Assembly: GCF_014839835.1 (NCBI RefSeq)
Contig: NC_071633.1
Coordinates: 19,397,001-19,461,000, forward strand
DNA from: Dryobates pubescens
Lineage: Eukaryota; Chordata; Aves; Piciformes; Picidae
Direction of reading: 5' to 3'
Length of the DNA: 64,000 bases
Shown: positions 1-11,275 of the stretch, in pieces
Numbering within the stretch: the stretch's first letter is position 1
Layout of the letters: every line of letters begins with the position of its first letter
The notes under the pieces: generated by a model
The model's database searches: none
What the model was told of the DNA's origin: nothing
The model's input: only the letters and a program-made list of their open reading frames with translations
Made by a program: the position numbers and the translations under genes

Positions 1-319
1 AGTTGCCTCTGTGCTGAGAAGAGGTGAAGGCTTGGGAGTTGGACTTGGAAGAAGAGAGACTGAGGGACCTGCAGGAATCCCCTGCCCCATAACCAGAGTC
101 CAAAGTTAAATCCTCCAGGGTCTTGAGAGTAGAGCTGTATATGCCAGCCATAGGAAAGACGAGTGAAGCCAACCGCAACGAGCACGAAAGGTGAGGCTGG
201 CGCAGATGCCTCCTGCGCTCACCGAGCCAGAGCCGCCTGCCCCACCAGCAGCTCGGGAGGATTTGCAGCACAGCGGGAAGGAGCCCTCCCCACACGCCGG
301 CTCCGCCGACGACCAACTA

Positions 320-1110
320 CCTCCATCGCGCAGGGAGGCTGTGCTCAGCCATCTTCTGCCTCGGGAGGGGAGCGGTTGGCGGCAGCCGGCGGTGGGGAGC
401 TGAGTCCCGGGCCCGGCCGCCCGGTGGCCGGGCGGGGCGCGGGGCGCGGGGCGGGCGCGGGGCAGCGGCGGGAGCCGCGCGGCAGGGCACTTGGCGGCGG
501 CTCCGACTCAACTTCTCCGCGCGGCACTGCCGGGGAGCTCCGCACCGCCGCATGCAAATCAGCTATGGCAGGAAAGCACCAATCCGCGACGCCGACCGAG
601 ACGGTCTACGCCAATGAAATCCGATCTGGGCGGTCGCTATGCAAATAGCGCCGGGAGGGCGGGGCGAGGGCTGGGCGAGTCGGGGAGCGCCGCCGGCTTC
701 GTGGAACCGAGCGGCAACCGGCCCATCGCTGCCACCGGCCCATCGCTGCCACCGGCTCCGCTTGCCTGTCCACCCTCGGAACTGCACGCGACCGGGCCAG
801 GTCAGGCCCTGTGGCGGCTGCTCGGGGAGAGGGTCGCGCACGCCGGGCCCCGCGGGGGTCACCGCTTGAATGGGGCGATTGTGCGGGGGCCGCGGAGCCA
901 GTGTGGCGGCTCCTGAAAGGAGCTTTTGTGCGGCAGTTTACACAGCGCTGACCTTGAACCGGGAGCTGGGTACGAAACGGAGTGGGCTGGTTTCTGTCTC
1001 CCTCCCTTCCTCCCTCCCTCTTCCCAGGCTGGCGGTGCAGGGTGCGTGGGCCGAGGGTGCCCTCCCGAGGCAGCCCCGGGGAGCGACGGCACCCGCCTGT
1101 GGGCTCTGGA
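320..1110. promoter_or_regulatory. CpG-rich promoter-like block with two octamers and two CCAAT boxes
   Basis: Dense CpG sequence of the kind seen at avian CpG-island promoters. It contains two perfect ATGCAAAT octamers (552-559 and 639-646) and two CCAAT boxes (579-583 and 611-615), arranged octamer-CCAAT-CCAAT-octamer with near-equal spacing. No TATA box is obvious and no ORF in the block resembles a known protein. It may be the promoter or first exon of a gene lying to the left of the window; which gene cannot be told. Confidence 0.45.
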
Positions 1111-1446
1111 CGTGGTGGGGGAGGCAGGAGAAACCTTACTCTTCTGCATCGGGTTTTTGCAACTTAATCCTTACCTGCAATTTTCACACCTTTCTGCAAG
1201 AAGTAACCGCCAGCCCCCTTCCCTGAGATCACAAGTCCTCTGCTGCTCAGGGTCACCCTACCATCATCAGACACATTGTGTTTGCACAGGTGGAGCAGTG
1301 GGCAGCATGGGTCTGACAAAGACAGCAAATTTAAGAGTCAAATACTATCCTTCCACTCTTACATCTGTATTTAATCCTATAAATTAGGTGCCATGCCCCA
1401 CTGCAGACTCTTTAGACGTAACTGTCGCTATGTGACTGTGTGGTGC

Positions 1447-1585
1447 CCATAGAATCATCGAATTCAGTTGGAAAAGGCCTTTGAGAACATCCAGTCCAAC
1501 CCTCATCTAACTCTGCCTAGTCTGGACCTAAACCACGTCTCTCAGTATCACATCTCTGGATCTCTTAAACCCCTCCAGAGATGAT
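1447..1585 (-). mobile_element. CR1 LINE 3' fragment
   Basis: The + strand reads as the reverse complement of a CR1 3' end: it begins with the agaatcat tail, followed by the ttggaaaaggcct and catccagtccaaccct blocks typical of avian CR1. Diverged, so probably old. Confidence 0.8.
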
Positions 1586-1619
1586 TTCTAACTCCTCCTT
1601 TCTAAACGCCAGCGATCCT

Positions 1620-1935
1620 TCAAGCACCGCATGAGCCATGGAGGCGGAGCCGCACCGACCCGAGTCGAGCCGGAAGGAGCCGAGCGGAGCCAGAAGGAGC
1701 CGAGCCGAGCGGGGCCGCCGCGTCCTGCCGCTGCCGCTCTCGGGTGAGGGCTCCGCTGTCCAGCCCGCGGGGCGCACGCCGCAGAGGCTCTCCCCGAGAC
1801 TCGGCGCCCGGCAGGGTTCTCAGCGGCCGCGGGTGCCTGCGAGCCGCCGCTCTTGCGGAGGGGAAGGAGAACCTCTCGCATTCGCTGAGAGAGCTTCGTT
1901 CTTCTTCTCTACGGAAAGGATTCAGCAAATCAATT
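1620..1935. other. Second CpG-rich block with short gagccg repeats
   Basis: GC-rich block beside the CR1 fragment. It includes an ATG in good context at 1638, an Arg/Glu/Pro-rich ORF and a donor-like cgg|gtgagg near 1743. The local sequence is a short gagccgagc/gaaggagcc repeat. I do not recognise the peptide, and the block could be an alternative promoter or exon, or simple GC-rich repeat. Confidence 0.25.
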
Positions 1936-2382
1936 GACCACATCTGAGACACGTCTTAGAAAGACATGTTAATGACGGACTTTGAAGTTGCTTCGTAGCT
2001 TCCTTTTGGTTTAAATAGAAAAATTAAAAGTCTGCGCGTCCCCTGTTCCGCAGTCAGCCAAGCAGCTCAGAGCCTGTAGATAAGCGAAACTAGAGAGCTA
2101 AGCCTAAATAATCTGAGATTTGTAAGAAGGTTTCTAAACTGCCCATAAACGATATTTGTAGCAAGGATTTAAAACCTTGACCCTCCCCTGTAAACATCTG
2201 TCTCAGATGGGGAAACCCTTTCAAAAGCCTCCATTTCTCCTGGTCCTCTTCTTCCCTCCCGATTTGGGGCCGATTGTCCCAAACCGGCAACTTTCCCCCT
2301 GCAGACGTCCGTACAGCCCTGCGGGTTGCTATGGACGCGGCGCACACGCTCCGGTGCCCCGCGCTCCCTGCCTCACTGCTGC

Positions 2383-2795
2383 CGCCGTGCGGACACGGGC
2401 CGGCGCTGCTCGCTGCCGCCGTGCGGGCAAGGGCAGGCGCTGCTCGCTGCTGCCGTGCGGACACGGGCCGGCGCTGCTCGCTGCTGCCGTGCGGGCAAGG
2501 GCAGGCGCTGCTCGCTGCCGCCGTGCGGACACGGGCCGGCGCTGCTCGCTGCCGCCGTGCGGACACGGGCCGGCGCTGCTCGCTGCCGCCGTGCGGCCAA
2601 GGGCAGGCGCTGCTCGCTGCCGCCGTGCGGGCAAGGGCCGGCGCTGCTCGCTGCCGCCGTGCGGCCAAGGGCAGGCGCTGCTCGCTGCCGCCGTGCGGCC
2701 AAGGGCCGGCGCTGCTCGCTGCCGCCGTGCGGCCAAGGGCCGGCGCTGCTCGCTGCCGCCGTGCGGACACGGGCCGGCGCTGCTCGCTGCCGCCG
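2383..2795. repeat. 34-bp GC-rich minisatellite, about 12 copies
   Basis: Tandem array with unit length 34, each unit built from a gctgccgccgtgcgg core followed by a variable 8-base block (acacgggc, gcaagggc or ccaagggc) and ggcgctgctc. Because 34 is not a multiple of three and the unit has no stop, every frame is open on both strands; the resulting Arg/Ala/Cys-rich ORFs are artefacts. Confidence 0.95.
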
Positions 2796-3235
2796 GCGAA
2801 CTCTTATTTCTCAGCAGTGTGAAGGGATCAATAAAAGCCTAAATTTGTACCCCACCAAACGAAAGTGCTGACAGGCCCCACGGAGGCTGAGAGGCAGCAG
2901 AGATCCAGCTCAGGCTATTTATAGCAAAATTCACTTGTTGATGGCACACAAACACTTGTGTTTGGGAAAAAAATTAAATCTGTCCCAACCCTGTCATCTA
3001 TTTTGTTCTACAGGAACGTCAGTGGGGCTCTCCTAGAGAGCAGACAAAAACACCAGCCTCTGCTCCCAAAGACACTGAGATCTGAGAGCTTGCTGAAGGA
3101 GGTCCTTCCATTAGGCGCCTGCCAGGTTTTCTCCTAGGATGATGGTTTTAAACCCACACGATGGCATGAGGTGCCCACACTCACTTTTTGTCCCTCCTAG
3201 AAATTATGGCAGTCACTCAAACTCAGAAATGACTG
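2796..3235. other. Non-coding, nothing recognised
   Basis: Ordinary AT-richer sequence after the minisatellite. One AATAAA-like string lies near 2829 but no gene leads into it. I see no coding or structural feature. Confidence 0.5.
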
Positions 3236-3480
3236 AAACACTGCTCACAGATTGCGCTGGGTTGGAAAAGACCTTCAAAGGTCATCTTGTTAAACCCTCC
3301 TGCAGTCAACAGGGACACCTCCAACCACATCAGGCTGCCCAGAGCCACATCAAATCTGCTCTTGAATGTCTCCAGGGACAGGGCCTCAAGTACATCCCTG
3401 GGCACCCTCTTCCAGTATTTTACTACTCTAATTGTAAAGAATTTCCTCCTTATGTCCAACCTGTGCCATGCAGTTCACCA
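3236..3480 (-). mobile_element. CR1 LINE 3' fragment
   Basis: Reverse complement of the CR1 3' region: gggttggaaaagacctt, then ctccaaccacatcaggctgccc, then the ttccagtattttactactc and cctccttatgtccaacct blocks. Diverged copy. Confidence 0.85.
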
Positions 3481-4199
3481 GGCTGTTTTCAGGTGATGAC
3501 TTTAGAATGAGATTAACATCTTTAAAGTGTCACTGTTAGGCACAGAGAGAGCATGGGGAGATGATCCCAGGAGGCAGCTATCAGCTACTCACCCACTGGC
3601 CTGCTGCTCCTGGAAGCCCCTCCTGTACCATGAAGGAGGGCACATGCAAACAGTCAGGGAGTTCCCCTGACAGCTTCCCGAGTCCCCATTTTCAGTCCCC
3701 ATTTCCCAGCTGTCACTGAAACTCCTCTGGAAATCTTTGAGAGGCACTGCAGAAGGGTCACTCAGGATGAGGCAGCAGCACAGTTCAGATATCAGAGGTC
3801 AGAAGGTACATAGACCCCTTACACAACTACCATTTGGAGTGGATAGTTTGAGAAGCCTGCATAGGCCCTGGATGCAGATCTTTTCGTCCCCCCATCCTCT
3901 CCTCTCCCCATCAAGAATTTTCACACATTTAAGCATTCAAGGCAGGCAGCGCTGAGCACTGATGGGGCGGCGGGCACCGAGGCAGACGCTGCAGTACCGG
4001 CAAGTAAACAGCAGGTGACAGCACTGAGCACAGACGGGGAGGCTCAGGCCGCTACAGCGCTGCAGTACCGAGAATTTACCAGCGGGTGGCAGCAGACGGA
4101 GCACCTCCTGCCGTGGGGGGTGAGCAGCTCAGCTCAGCTCCCGGGGTGCCTCATTCGCCTCCTCCAGACCATCACTGCAGCCCTCCCCTGCAGCCCGGC

Positions 4200-4335
4200 G
4201 GAATCACAGAATGTTAGGGGCTGGAAGGGACCTCGAAAGCTCATCCAGTCCAACCGCCCTGCAGAGCAGGGTCACCTATACCACATCACACAGGAACGCT
4301 TCCAGGAGGGTCTTGAATATCCCCAGAGAGATCCT
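4200..4335 (-). mobile_element. CR1 LINE 3' fragment
   Basis: Starts with aatcacagaatgttagggg and ggaagggacct, then tcatccagtccaacc and the ccacatcacacaggaac block. This is a 5'-truncated CR1 inserted with its 3' end at the low coordinate. Confidence 0.9.
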
Positions 4336-4653
4336 CTGGCTCTGAGCTGTCCTCTCGCTCTGACCCCCAAAGACTACGCTGCTTATTTTCCAGCACACCG
4401 ACGAGGGGGCGGTGACACGAGGCTGTTGTCTGCAATGCCAAAATGCCTCCCTCCTCGGCTGCCCTGGGCACACCGTGCATGCAGACAGGCTGCTGGGCAG
4501 CTGCAGGTGACGGACAAAGCTTTTGGGGTGCACCGGGGTGTGCCTCAGCCTTCGGCTCCCAGGGGAGGGGAGGAAACAGCCTGATAGCCCCAGGCCATGC
4601 CAGGAGCTCAGACTGCCTGGCCAACCCTGGGTGGCTCCACCAGAGAGCCTCAC

Positions 4654-5140
4654 GGTGTGCCTGGCTGCGCCTCACGGTGTGCCTGGCTGTGCCTCACGGT
4701 GTGCCTCACGGTGTGCCTGGCTGTGCCTCATGGTGTGCCTGGCTGTGCCTCACGGTGTGCCTGGCTGTGCCTCATGGTGTGCCTGGCTGTGCCTCACGGT
4801 GTGCCTCACGCTGTGCCTGGCTGTGCCTCACGGTGTGCCTCACGCTGTGCCTGGCTGTGCCTCACGGTGTGCCTGGCTGTGCCTCACGGTGTGCCTCACG
4901 GTGTGCCTGGCTGTGCCTCACGGTGTGCCTGGCTGTGCCTCACGGTGTGCCTGGCTGTGCCTCACGGTGTGCCTCACGGTGTGCCTGGCTGTGCCTCACG
5001 GTGTGCCTCACGGTGTGCCTGGCTGTGCCTCACGGTGTGCCTGGCTGTGCCTCACGGTGTGCCTCACGGTGTGCCTGGCTGTGCCTCACGGTGTGCCTCA
5101 CGGTGTGCCTGGCTGTGCCTCACGGTGTGCCTGGCTGCTT
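4654..5140. repeat. Compound minisatellite of gtgcctggct/gtgcctcacggt units
   Basis: About 480 bp of alternating 10-bp (gtgcctggct) and 12-bp (gtgcctcacggt) modules, mostly as a 22-bp dimer with occasional extra 12-bp modules. The mixed unit lengths give open frames in all three + phases with a Cys/Leu/Val/Ala-rich pseudo-protein. I take these as artefacts. Confidence 0.95.
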
Positions 5141-8100
5141 GTGGCTTAGGATGAAAACATTTTTGCCTGGGGCTTGTGCAAATTGAAGAGCAACTTGAAG
5201 CACTGCTCTGCATCAGGTGGGGCAGGGAACAGGAACAGCCAAAGCTGGCTTCAAGTGCATAGAGGTCGGGTGAGACAGGCTTGCTTGCTATGCCCAAATG
5301 TGTGATGGGCATCACTGGTGCCAGTGGCACAGTGAGACTGTCCCCAAGGGCCTCCTGGGTTGCTCACTGCTTTTGCAGCTCTCTGCTGTGGAGTGACCTG
5401 ACCCTGCTGAGATGGTCCTACAGAGCCCTGCGAGTTTCAGGAGGTAACTTACGAAAACAGGGTGCAGCTGACTGTGAGGAGAAAGAGCCCTTCTGCCTGG
5501 AGGGGCTTTGAGCTGGGGTCTCTCCAGGAGGCAGGTCTTGACCCCACATCACACCAGGTCTTAATGCAGGGGCAATAATTAAACCAAGCAGCCAGGATCA
5601 CCCTGACAGCCAGCCAAAGCCACACCTGCTCTCGGCCTCCTTCACTTACCAGCACATGAGACAGGCACAGCGCTCACAGGCTGCCTCAGTCCTCCACAGA
5701 AACTCAGGAAGCAGGCCAGCTCCTCCAGCAACTGCTAACAGTCACAGCTGGGAAACAAGAACAAAACTGCAAACCCACAGGAGCTTCACTTTGATGGCTT
5801 TTGAACTCACATCTCTCCCCTTCTCGTGGTGAGAAGATTCTCCAGGCTTAGCCTAAAAATAACATCATCAGCCAGGACCAAAGGGATTGAGCTTGGGCTT
5901 TTTCTCTTGTGCAAGTGTGCCCTCCCCTCCCAGGTTTCTGCACAGCCAAGAAAAGCTTCAGTAGCTCTGTGGGGGGGGTGTGTGTGTACAGAGGGACTCT
6001 ATTTCTCTATTGACATGCTCTAGACACAGCTTGGATTCAGTCCAGAGCAGTTCCCATGCCCTGGTGCTGAGCAGCAATCCCAGCCAGCAGCCAGCCCCAG
6101 GCAGCCAAGCCCTGGGTGCTGTAGGATGCCTCAAGCTTTTCCACTTTCATCTCAGCCTCAGGTGCTCCCCACAAGCATTTGGGCTCCAGTTACCTGGTGG
6201 TTGCAAGCTGTGGCTTTTCTCCTCACCGAGTAACAATCTTTAGTTCCTGCCCCCAGGAGCTCTGCTGCCAGCTGCTGCATTTGTTAGTACTCCTTGGGCA
6301 TTTTTCGTAGGCCACTCACTTTTCACAGCCAGAGCAGCAGACTGTGCTGCCTTCCCAGACTGATTTGTTGTTGACTCCCCAGTGCTGGGAATGAGCAGCA
6401 GGGCAAGGCTCTGTGATGCACTGCTGCAGGAAGTCCCAGCCCACTGGCAGCCCTGGCATGATGAGGCATGAGCCCGGTGTGCCAGGGCACCGTGTCCTTG
6501 AGGCTTGGGACCTAGGTGGCCAAAGCTCCTCACCAGAGCCAGCAATGGGCCCAGAAGTCAGACCTGGCACCAGCAGAAGTGGCACCAAGAATGTTTTCCA
6601 TTGCCCCCAGGCATCCATCCATCCATCCCTCCCTCCATCTCAGGCCCTGCCAATCCAGGCTGCATCAGCACCACGGCTTGCCATGAGCAGCCTGTCCCTC
6701 ACCCTCAGCCTGGCTGCTGGGGAGCTGCTCCTGCGTGGTGGGGAGACAAGGCAGCTCCTGTCTGCCCTGTGGGGCTTCTCTCCCTCTTCCAAGCCCAGGG
6801 CCCACAGCCATCTCTACCCATGGATCTCCACCAGGAGTCACTTCTTGAGCTTTAAAGTTGGGTGGCAGTGAAATCCATGGCTAGAGTTTAGGTTAGGCAA
6901 CCTCCCAGCCCAGTCTGAAATGCAGATGGCTCCAGATGGTCTATTAGGAGCCTCCAGGAGCCTTCCCATGCCAGGGCTTTCCAGCTATTTCCAGGGTCCA
7001 AGCCTCACACTGGGGCCAGCAAGGCCATCCCCAATGTTCCTGTTGTCTGTTCCCCACCTCCTGGCGTTACCTCAACCTATCTGTGGTCTGTGCTCCCTAC
7101 CTCCATCACAGCTCTCACTTCAGCCTTGTCCATGCCAGAACCATCCTGGTAAGAGGAACTAACCAGCAAAAAAAAGGGGAAGTGAGCCTATCCTTATGGA
7201 AATCACAGGCTTCACATCAGAAGCTGCCTTAACACTTTATTCCCTGAAACAAACAGCAGCTGCCCTGTGCCACCCAAACTGGGACATGACCATGTGCCAG
7301 CCCTCCTGGGCAGAACCAGGCAGTATCCTTGGTACCAGCTTCCTGTGCCTGAGAAGCCCTGAGCAGGAGCTGCTTTGCCCAGCTTTTGGCACCATGGACA
7401 CTGGGAGAAGGACAGGGATAGGGCAGAGAAGGCTGTAGAGGGTCCTGCCATAGGTGTTGGTGTGGGGATGTACCAGCAGGGACCCCTGTGCCAGGGGATG
7501 GCCCACATTGAGGGGAACCTCCAACCCCACCAATGCCTGCCCTGGGGGGTCGGCAGCCTTCTCCCCAAGAGAGAAGGGAGATAAGCATTGCACTGACCCC
7601 CACAGCAAAACCACTCTGCACCAGCTCCCTGCTTCCCCTCCTTGTCTGCCATGAGAAAAGCCTGAGTCAGCAGCAAAACTCACGAGACCAAGGTCAGATC
7701 TCAGCCCACCACGTGAGTGAGGCTGTGGGGCTGGGGACAGGTCCCTGGTATGGTGCAAAGGAGGGTGAGTCACCCAGAGCAGCAGAGAGTCATCTCAGAG
7801 GGAGTCACCCAAGCACCAGCCAAGGGACAGCCATGCAGTGAACCTCCCTGGGCAAAGCAGAGAGCTGAGGGAGAGATTTCTCCCTGCCCCATCCCTGGCA
7901 GAGCAGCTTCCAGGAGGGCAGGGAGCTTTTGCCACAGGGAAGCCATGAGCTCCAGACACCTCCAGTTTCTGTGCCCCACCTGCTTGTCTCACTCTGCTGG
8001 GTCCCCTCTCACAGTCATCAGCTCTCACTTCTGCTTTCCCTTTTGTTCACTCAGCCCCCAAAGGAGGAACTGCCCAGCAGCTGCACCCCTCAGCCACTTC

Positions 8101-8161
8101 ATTTCCCCAGCTCCTGCCTCACCACACAGACGTTTGCCGAGGCCCCTGTGCCAGAGCAGCC
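5141..8161. other. MPEG1 upstream region, no gene recognised
   Basis: About 3 kb with no ORF resembling a known protein. It holds a short G-run/TG stretch near 5970 and a catc-type tetranucleotide run near 6606-6635. The last few hundred bases should hold the MPEG1 promoter and 5' UTR. A purine-rich gaggaa-type string near 8065 resembles a PU.1/ETS core, which would suit a myeloid gene, but one short match is weak evidence. Confidence 0.5.
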
Positions 8162-10318
8162 ATGGGCTGGGTGCTGCAGGGGGTCCTACTCGCGTGGGTG
8201 TGGATGGCTGGGGTGAGGGGGGCTGAGCCTTCCCAGGAGCTGTCCTCTGCAGGGTTCCTGGACTGCAAGAAGGCTCTGAATCTCCCAGGTCTGGAGGTTC
8301 TGCCAGGTGGGGGCTGGGATAACCTGAGGAATTTGGATATGGGCAGAGTCTTCAGCCTCAGCTACTCACTGTGCAAGACCACAGAAGATGGAGCTTATGT
8401 CATCCCGGACGAGATCTTCACTATCCCTCGCAAGCAGAGCAACCTGGACATCAACTCCGAGATCATTGAGTCCTGGAAGGATTACCGAAGCATCACCTCT
8501 GCCTCCATCAACCTGGAGCTGTCCCTCTACTCCTTCATCAACGGCAAGTTCTCCTTCGACTTCCACCAAGCCAAGACCCACCAGGTGAGAGACCAGGCGG
8601 TCACCACCCGGGCACAGGTCAGGAACTTGGTCTACACTGCCAAGATCGACCCCGGGGCAGCCCTGGACAAGGGCTTCAAGAGGCAGCTGCTGGCCATTGC
8701 CAGCCACCTGGAGAGCAACCAGACACGCATGGCCGATTTCCTGGCCGAGGTGCTGGTGCTCAACTACGGAACCCACGCCGTCACCTCCGTGGATGCCGGA
8801 GCCACGCTGGTGCAGGAGGATCAGATCAAGGCGACCTTCCTGAGGGACAACTGGGCCACGCGCAGCGCGGTCACCGCCTCGGCCGGCGTGGCCTTCCACA
8901 GCATCATCAGCCTGAAAACAGAGGAGTCCCTGAGCGCCAGCTCCGGGATCACCAAGCAGTACTTGGAGAACCGAACCCACTCCCGGGTGGAGAGCATCGG
9001 GGGGCCCCTCTTCTACCCGGGCATCACCCTCAAGACTTGGCAGGAGGGCATCAGAAACCAGCTGGTGGCTCTTGACCGCTCGGGGCTGCCCCTGTACTTC
9101 TTCATCACCCCCAGCGCCCTGCCGGAGCTGCCCACGCCCACGGTGCGGAGGCTGGCCAGGAGAGTGGAGACGGCCGCCCGCCGCTACTACGCCTTCAACA
9201 CCTCCCCGGGCTGCACCGACGCCGCCTCGCCCAACTTCAACTTCCAGGCCAACACCGACGACGGCTCCTGCCGGGGCTCCGCGGCCAACTTCACCTTCGG
9301 GGGAGCCTTTCAGACGTGCGCGGGGCTGGCCGGCCCCGGCGCCGACGCCATGTGCCAGGGCTTGGCGCAGAGGAACCCCGCCACGGGGGCTTTCTCCTGC
9401 CCCTCGAACTACACCCCGGTGCTGCTGGGCGTGCAGGAGCGGGAGGAGGGCCACAGCCGCCTGGACTGCCGCAGCAAATGCTTCCTCAATTGGTTCTGCC
9501 GCCGGCGGTGCCAGGACGTCTTCCAGCTCTCCCGGGTGCGATTCAGTGCCTACTGGTGTGCCGCAAGCAGGTCGGTGGTGCCGGGGTCAGGGTACCTCTT
9601 TGGGGGGCTCTTCAGCACTCGCAGCGCCAACTACGTCACCGGTGCCCAGTCCTGCCCCTCCGGGTACTTCCCACTGAAGCTCTTTGACGAGCTCCAGGTG
9701 TGTGTGAGCCAGGATTACGAGGCAGGTGGACCCTATGCAGTCTCCTTTGGGGGCTTCTTCAGCTGCCAGGCAGGGAACCCCTTGGTGAAGCACCAGGGCA
9801 CCACGGAGGACTCCTATGCCAAGAGCTGTCCCCCAGGCTTCAGTCAGCACTTGGCACTCATCAGCGACAGCTGTCTGGTGCAGCACTGCATCCCGGCTGG
9901 CATCTTCACAGCGGGCTCGCTGCCGCCTGCCCGCCTGCCGCCCTTCACTCGACCCTCCCCCAGCCTGCCAGACACTGACACTGTGCTGGTGAGCAGTGGG
10001 GACGGGGCCAGCACCTGGGTCAGGGATGGGCAGAGCCACGCCTGGCGGCTGGCCCAGCCAGAAGACGTCCAGCAGGCGGCAGAGATGCTGAGGGGCCGGG
10101 GGCTGACGGGGGGCGAGGTGGCTGGGGTCACCGCAGCAGTCCTGGCAGGGCTGGCCGCCGTCCTGGCCACTGTCTGCTACAGCCGCCGGAGGCACAAGGC
10201 GAGGGGGTACCAGAGGATGGGTGAGGAGCACAGCCCAGCAGCTGCCCACCCTGGGGACAGCACTGTGCTGAGTGTGGGAGAGGGCTACCAGCAAGAGTCC
10301 GAGGGGCCAGCAGCGTAA
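8162..10318 (+). CDS. MPEG1: Macrophage-expressed gene 1 / perforin-2 (MACPF pore-forming protein)
   Basis: Single-exon 718-aa protein, as in other vertebrates. Perforin-2 is a type I membrane protein of phagosomes and endosomes that polymerises into pores on engulfed bacteria. Residues 1-20 are a hydrophobic signal peptide (start MGWVLQGVLLAW). The MACPF/CDC domain covers roughly residues 40-350, with the signature YGTHAVTSVDAGA at about 202-214. It is followed by a Cys-rich region (about 355-600) that includes the family P2 domain. A transmembrane helix lies near 655-675 (VAGVTAAVLAGLAAVLATVC), then a basic stop-transfer YSRRRHKARGY and a short cytosolic tail with one lysine. The ATG at 8162 is the first in frame and is followed directly by the signal peptide. 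The gene converges on DTX4, as in human 11q12. No coding disruption is seen. Confidence 0.97.
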   Translation: MGWVLQGVLLAWVWMAGVRGAEPSQELSSAGFLDCKKALNLPGLEVLPGGGWDNLRNLDMGRVFSLSYSLCKTTEDGAYVIPDEIFTIPRKQSNLDINSEIIESWKDYRSITSASINLELSLYSFINGKFSFDFHQAKTHQVRDQAVTTRAQVRNLVYTAKIDPGAALDKGFKRQLLAIASHLESNQTRMADFLAEVLVLNYGTHAVTSVDAGATLVQEDQIKATFLRDNWATRSAVTASAGVAFHSIISLKTEESLSASSGITKQYLENRTHSRVESIGGPLFYPGITLKTWQEGIRNQLVALDRSGLPLYFFITPSALPELPTPTVRRLARRVETAARRYYAFNTSPGCTDAASPNFNFQANTDDGSCRGSAANFTFGGAFQTCAGLAGPGADAMCQGLAQRNPATGAFSCPSNYTPVLLGVQEREEGHSRLDCRSKCFLNWFCRRRCQDVFQLSRVRFSAYWCAASRSVVPGSGYLFGGLFSTRSANYVTGAQSCPSGYFPLKLFDELQVCVSQDYEAGGPYAVSFGGFFSCQAGNPLVKHQGTTEDSYAKSCPPGFSQHLALISDSCLVQHCIPAGIFTAGSLPPARLPPFTRPSPSLPDTDTVLVSSGDGASTWVRDGQSHAWRLAQPEDVQQAAEMLRGRGLTGGEVAGVTAAVLAGLAAVLATVCYSRRRHKARGYQRMGEEHSPAAAHPGDSTVLSVGEGYQQESEGPAA

Positions 10319-10794
10319 GCCTCTGTTCCCCACCACTTGCCAGGCAATGCCTTGTGCCTGAAACCCAGGCAGAGCCCCCTGCCCACCCTCCTTCCCACAG
10401 GGAAAGCTGCACAGTGCCACCAGACCCCTGCCCCTCACCTCCTGGAGCTGCCCACGGTGGCCCTAGGCCGACCTCTCACGAGGTGCCAGGCCTTTGCCCT
10501 CCACTGGATCCCCAAGCTCCAGCCTCGAGCACCTGGGAGGCTCCATGGCCCTTCAGACATTCCTTGCCCCCTGCTCTTGAAGGCCAGCTCCCAGGGTCAA
10601 TCTGACACCAGTCCCCTCCACGGCTACCCCTCCACCAGCTCCTCCTGCACCTCCAGGGCTGCATCTCCATGGAGAAGGGGCCCCAGGGAGAGGTGCTGCA
10701 GGGCTGGTGCCCCTGGGAGTCGACCTGTGCCAGGTGTGCCCCTCGGGGCAGCCACACACACGCATGCAGGGAGCATGGAGCAGCTTTATTTCAG

Positions 10795-10800
10795 CCAGCA
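10795..10800 (-). terminator. DTX4: Possible distal polyadenylation signal of DTX4
   Basis: TTTATT on + is AATAAA on -. It lies about 480 bp beyond the main candidate signal at 11276. If used, DTX4 transcripts would overlap the MPEG1 3' UTR on the opposite strand. A + strand ATTAAA at 10824-10829 is a candidate MPEG1 signal. Confidence 0.35.
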
Positions 10801-11275
10801 GCTAACTGTGTAGGCAAAACAGCATTAAAAAGGAAACTAAAGGTTGTGAGGAGATTGTGTCATGTTGTGAGAAGTCACCCTGGCACCCAGGGACGGGGGG
10901 TGGGGGATGCTCCCTTCCTCCCCCCAGATCAAGGGAGGGTTTTGCATAGCTCCAGCCAGGGATTTTTTTTCTGCAGTGAGGAAAACCCCAGGGCTTGGGC
11001 AGGGGGGAAGGAGAAATCACACTGCTGCACTGCCCCAGGCTGCAGAGCCACCCAAGGAGGCTTCTGTTCTCCTGGGGAAAGAGGCTTGCTCCCTTGAGGT
11101 AGAAAAGAACATCCCCTGCTAAGGGCAGCTGGAAACAGAGCAGCACAGAGGGGCAGCCAGGGGGATGAGAGGGCCTGGCCTCCCCCCCCCGGTGCCACCT
11201 CACTCACCTGGGCACACAGACGACGGACAGAAGACAACAGAGAGGCCAGGCCGTGCAGTGTCCCCTGCCATCTGC

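Noticed and set aside
1638-1937. 99-codon ORF starting with a good Kozak ATG and ending near a donor site
   Set aside because: Arg/Glu/Pro-rich translation of a short gagccg-type repeat with no recognised similarity; kept only as a low-confidence GC block.
2090-2871. Long Arg/Ala/Cys-rich ORFs on both strands
   Set aside because: They are made by the 34-bp minisatellite, which has no stop in any frame; composition is that of the repeat and no start or splice context supports them.
4443-5186. Cys/Leu/Val-rich ORFs of 185-247 aa
   Set aside because: Products of the gtgcctggct/gtgcctcacggt array read in each frame; no conserved protein is seen.
8366-9454. 362-codon ORF antisense to MPEG1
   Set aside because: Mirror of the GC-rich MPEG1 coding sequence with strong third-position GC; no independent similarity.
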